DNA of 6,877 bases from an uncultured Eubacteriales bacterium (GTDB lineage Bacteria > Bacillota > Clostridia > Oscillospirales > CAG-272). Positions 5,319 through 6,877 of the stretch are shown here, piece after piece. Location: positions 1 through 6,877 of the forward strand of contig CAKRMZ010000056.1 in NCBI GenBank assembly GCA_934365155.1, read 5' to 3'. The translations under genes and the position numbers were made by a program. The notes below the pieces were generated by a model, which worked only from the letters and a program-made list of their open reading frames with translations, did not search any database and was not told the origin of the DNA. Every line of letters starts with the position of its first letter. The first letter of the stretch is position 1.

Positions 5319-5891
5319 ATGGAAAATAAAGTACTGATTGAAACCTCAGCAAGACACGTTCATCTCACTGAACAAGATATCGAGACCCTTTTCGGCAAAG
5401 GTCATCAATTAACCTTCAAAAAGGATCTGAGCCAACCGGGTCAGTTTGCCTGTGAAGAACGGGTAACCGTTGTCGGACCGAAAAAGGAATTGAAAAACGT
5501 AATCGTTCTCGGTCCTGCTCGTCCGGAATCGCAGGTAGAGCTCTCTTTGACGGATGCAAGATCAATCGGAATTTCCGCTCCCATCCGTGAAAGCGGTGAT
5601 CTTGACGGAAGCGCAGAATGTAAGTTAATCGGCCCCTGCGGTGAGGTGCAACTTACCAAAGGCGTTATCGCCGCAAAACGTCACATTCACATGACTCCGG
5701 CAGATGCCGATGCTTTCGGTGTCAGCGACAAACAAATCGTTAAAGTAAAATTCGACTCGGAAAGAAGCATCATTTTTGATGATGTTGTCGTCCGTGTAAA
5801 ACCCAGTTTTAAGCTTGCAATGCATATTGATACAGACGAATCCAATGCCGCATGTGCATTTGGCGAATGTTACGGAGAAGTAATTAAATAA
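5319..5891 (+). CDS. pduL: Phosphate acyltransferase, PduL family
   Basis: This 190-residue zinc enzyme converts acyl-CoA and phosphate to acyl phosphate and CoA. Its usual substrates are propionyl-CoA or acetyl-CoA, and an acetate kinase can then make ATP. Both PduL repeats are visible: ARHVHL (H13, H15) with QVEL (E74), and KRHIHM (H122, H124) with HIDTDESNA (H169). These residues match the two-zinc site reported for PduL. LSQPGQFA and VLGPARPESQVE are further family motifs. The N-terminus starts only 10 residues before the first zinc motif, so it lacks the encapsulation peptide of microcompartment versions and probably works free in the cytoplasm. No pdu, eut or ackA genes are nearby. The SD GGAGG is 11 nt from the ATG, slightly far. 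The gene appears to be a one-gene unit. Confidence 0.94.
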   Translation: MENKVLIETSARHVHLTEQDIETLFGKGHQLTFKKDLSQPGQFACEERVTVVGPKKELKNVIVLGPARPESQVELSLTDARSIGISAPIRESGDLDGSAECKLIGPCGEVQLTKGVIAAKRHIHMTPADADAFGVSDKQIVKVKFDSERSIIFDDVVVRVKPSFKLAMHIDTDESNAACAFGECYGEVIK

Positions 5892-5935
5892 TTGTCCGAG
5901 CATGCAATCTGAAAAACGAAATCTTTTCAGTTGAT

Positions 5936-5970
5936 AACGGGACACCTGCGCTTTGGGTGTCCCGTTTTTC
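5936..5970 (+). terminator. Intrinsic terminator of pduL
   Basis: An 11-bp GC-rich stem (5936-5946 with 5956-5966) encloses a 9-nt loop and runs into TTTTTC. A weaker 7-bp hairpin (5909-5915 with 5924-5930) precedes it. It is placed 44 nt after the pduL stop. Confidence 0.9.
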
Positions 5971-5973
5971 TGT

Positions 5974-6006
5974 TAAAAAACGCTGCTGTCGTTTGACAGC
6001 AGCGTT
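5974..6006 (-). terminator. Intrinsic terminator of nrdR
   Basis: A perfect 12-bp stem (5979-5990 with 5995-6006) encloses a 4-nt loop. On the minus strand it is followed by a run of T (complement of A 5975-5980). It lies 48 nt after the nrdR stop and abuts the pduL terminator, so two one-directional terminators stand back to back. Confidence 0.9.
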
Positions 6007-6054
6007 CCTGCACATTGTATCATTATAATGCCGAATAATACTAAACAAAGGCAT

Positions 6055-6525
6055 TCATGTATTTTTAGCATTTTTCTCGTTACGAAGCTCTTCCAATTCA
6101 TTCATGAAAGTATCCACGTCTTTAAATTCACGATATACAGAGGCAAAGCGAACATAAGAAACCTCATCTATTTTTTTCAGTTTATCCATCGCCAATACAC
6201 CGATATGCTTGCTGGAGAATTCCGTTTTCAGTGAATTCTGCAATTCGCTTTCAATTTCATCTACTATTTTTTCAATTTGTGCCATAGAAACCGGCCGCTT
6301 ATAGCAAGCCTTAATTAGGCCATTCACTAATTTATTCCGGTCAAAAGCCTCACGTTTCTTATCCTTTTTTATAATCACAATAGGAACTGTTTCCACAATC
6401 TCATAGGTAGTAAAACGTTTTTGGCAGGCAAGACATTCTCGACGGCGACGTATACTTCCGGAATCCTCAGTCGGGCGGGAATCCACTACCTTGCTTTCGG
6501 TATAACCGCAGAACGGACACTTCAT
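6055..6525 (-). CDS. nrdR: Transcriptional repressor NrdR
   Basis: This 156-residue protein is NrdR, the zinc-ribbon and ATP-cone repressor that senses ATP/dATP and controls ribonucleotide reductase genes. The zinc ribbon uses C3, C6 (CPFCG) and C31, C34 (CLAC), with the DNA-contacting basic stretch RRRRE between them and RFTTYE after. The ATP-cone covers about residues 46-140, with KKDKKREAFDRNKL and CYKRPVS. The length is normal. A frame opens 20 codons upstream at 6585, but that codon lies at the predicted transcription start. The ATG at 6525 has SD GGGAG (6533-6537) 7 nt away and gives the standard MKCPFCG N-terminus. No nrd gene is in the window. It is divergent from gap. Confidence 0.97.
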   Translation of the reverse strand: MKCPFCGYTESKVVDSRPTEDSGSIRRRRECLACQKRFTTYEIVETVPIVIIKKDKKREAFDRNKLVNGLIKACYKRPVSMAQIEKIVDEIESELQNSLKTEFSSKHIGVLAMDKLKKIDEVSYVRFASVYREFKDVDTFMNELEELRNEKNAKNT

Positions 6526-6581
6526 ATTATTGCTCCCTTCACTGCCGAAAATAATTGAATCGCTTACTGCAGTATCTGCTA

Positions 6582-6597
6582 ACATAGTATATTGTAT
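6582..6597. promoter_or_regulatory. Candidate NrdR box at the nrdR promoter
   Basis: The 16-mer ACATAGTATATTGTAT matches the palindromic NrdR box as I remember it (acaCwAtATaTwGtgt) at 13 of 16 positions. It overlaps the -10 box and start point of nrdR, where a repressor would block transcription. NrdR boxes normally come in pairs in phase on the helix; no good second copy is seen at the usual spacing. This could be chance in AT-rich DNA. Confidence 0.35.
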
Positions 6598-6619
6598 AAT
6601 AATCTTTCAGTATATGCAA
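6591..6619 (-). promoter_or_regulatory. Promoter of nrdR
   Basis: On the minus strand, TTGCAT (6614-6619) and TACAAT (6591-6596) are 17 nt apart, with a start point near 6584 and a leader of about 59 nt. Each box is one or two bases from consensus, consistent with moderate expression. Confidence 0.7.
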
Positions 6620-6655
6620 GAATATATCAGAAAAAATTACCGATTGCAAAAAAAT

Positions 6656-6684
6656 TTACAAAAAAGTCTTGTAAGAATATACAA
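6656..6684. promoter_or_regulatory. Overlapping inverted repeats at the gap promoter, possible operator
   Basis: Three related half-sites lie in a row: TTACAA (6656-6661), TTGTAA (6669-6674) and TACAA (6680-6684). The first two form a 19-bp inverted repeat. The second and third form a 16-bp one, TTGTA-6 nt-TACAA, covering the -35 box and part of the spacer. The position suits a repressor. Rex sites in Clostridia resemble TTGT...ACAA but are usually 18 bp or longer, so Rex is only one possibility. Confidence 0.4.
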
Positions 6685-6697
6685 AATAGAATATAAT
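6669..6697 (+). promoter_or_regulatory. Promoter of gap
   Basis: TTGTAA (6669-6674) and TATAAT (6692-6697) are separated by 17 nt. The start point would be near 6704, leaving a leader of about 54 nt before the ATG. A perfect -10 box and strong SD fit a highly expressed glycolytic gene. Confidence 0.85.
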
Positions 6698-6757
6698 ATT
6701 ATTTATGATAGCTTTGATTTTAATATCATAAAATTATACTTTTGGAGGATAAACATT

Positions 6758-6877
6758 ATGTCTATCAAAGTTGCTATTAACGGTTTCGGTCGTATCGGAC
6801 GTCTTGCATTCAGACAGATGTTCGGTGCAGAGGGTTATGAGGTTGTTGCAATCAACGATCTTACTGTTCCTTCTATG
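6758..6877 (+). CDS. gap: Glyceraldehyde-3-phosphate dehydrogenase, N-terminal part
   Basis: The first 40 codons of a gene that continues past the window edge. The product is the NAD-dependent glycolytic dehydrogenase that oxidises glyceraldehyde 3-phosphate to 1,3-bisphosphoglycerate. The start of the Rossmann fold is clear: VAINGFGRIGRLAFR with the glycine pattern G9, G11, G14, then AINDL, where D34 would bind the adenosine ribose of NAD. The SD TGGAGG (6743-6748) lies 9 nt before the ATG. Codons are strongly biased to GGT, CGT, GTT and ATC, as in highly expressed genes. Catalytic Cys and His are outside the window, so the catalytic (GapA) and gluconeogenic (GapB) roles cannot be separated here. 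Confidence 0.95.
   Translation, partial: MSIKVAINGFGRIGRLAFRQMFGAEGYEVVAINDLTVPSM

Noticed and set aside
5625..5945. Minus-strand open frame opposite the end of pduL
   Set aside because: It is antisense to the second zinc motif of PduL and crosses the pduL terminator.
1..6877. CRISPR array, insertion sequence, toxin-antitoxin pair or defence system
   Set aside because: I looked for spaced direct repeats, transposase motifs, target-site duplications and small paired genes and saw none; every substantial coding stretch is accounted for by housekeeping genes or simple regulators.

Overview
The window looks like ordinary chromosomal DNA from a low-GC, SD-using Firmicute, most likely a member of the class Clostridia. 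The evidence is the L27 N-terminal extension with its Prp protease gene, AT-rich spacers with clear sigma-A promoters, type A-like RNase P RNA, TepA and NrdR. Genus cannot be told from this sequence alone. Gene order is a series of short, independently transcribed housekeeping units, separated by well-formed intrinsic terminators.

Left part (1-2200). A tRNA-Arg(CCG) on the minus strand has its own promoter and terminator. It is followed to the right by a small four-helix membrane protein of DUF3021 type (minus) and the ribosomal operon rplU-prp-rpmA (minus). That operon has a strong promoter and a leader of about 80 nt. L27 carries the cleavable N-terminus that the Prp protease encoded just upstream of rpmA removes, so substrate and processing enzyme are co-expressed. 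The usual next gene of this operon in Firmicutes, obg, is not present here.

Middle part (2200-4350). A TetR-family regulator (minus) is divergent from rnpB, the RNase P RNA gene (plus). metA follows on the plus strand only 21 nt after the rnpB terminator T-tract. MetA has E111, the residue associated with acetyl-CoA use, so it is predicted to be a homoserine O-acetyltransferase of methionine synthesis. No SAM riboswitch or T-box fits in front of it.

Right part (4350-6877). A perfect bidirectional terminator separates metA from tepA, a ClpP-fold serine protease gene (minus). tepA is divergent from pduL, a short phosphotransacylase gene (plus). Back-to-back terminators close pduL and nrdR (minus, repressor of ribonucleotide reductase genes). 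nrdR is divergent from gap (glyceraldehyde-3-phosphate dehydrogenase), of which only the first 40 codons are in the window. The nrdR and gap promoter regions carry inverted repeats that may be operators.

I found no mobile element, CRISPR array, toxin-antitoxin pair or defence system. The points most worth a second look are regulatory: the rnpB-metA junction, the operator-like repeats at gap and nrdR, the missing SD of prp, and the 1-144 stretch that could not be assigned.
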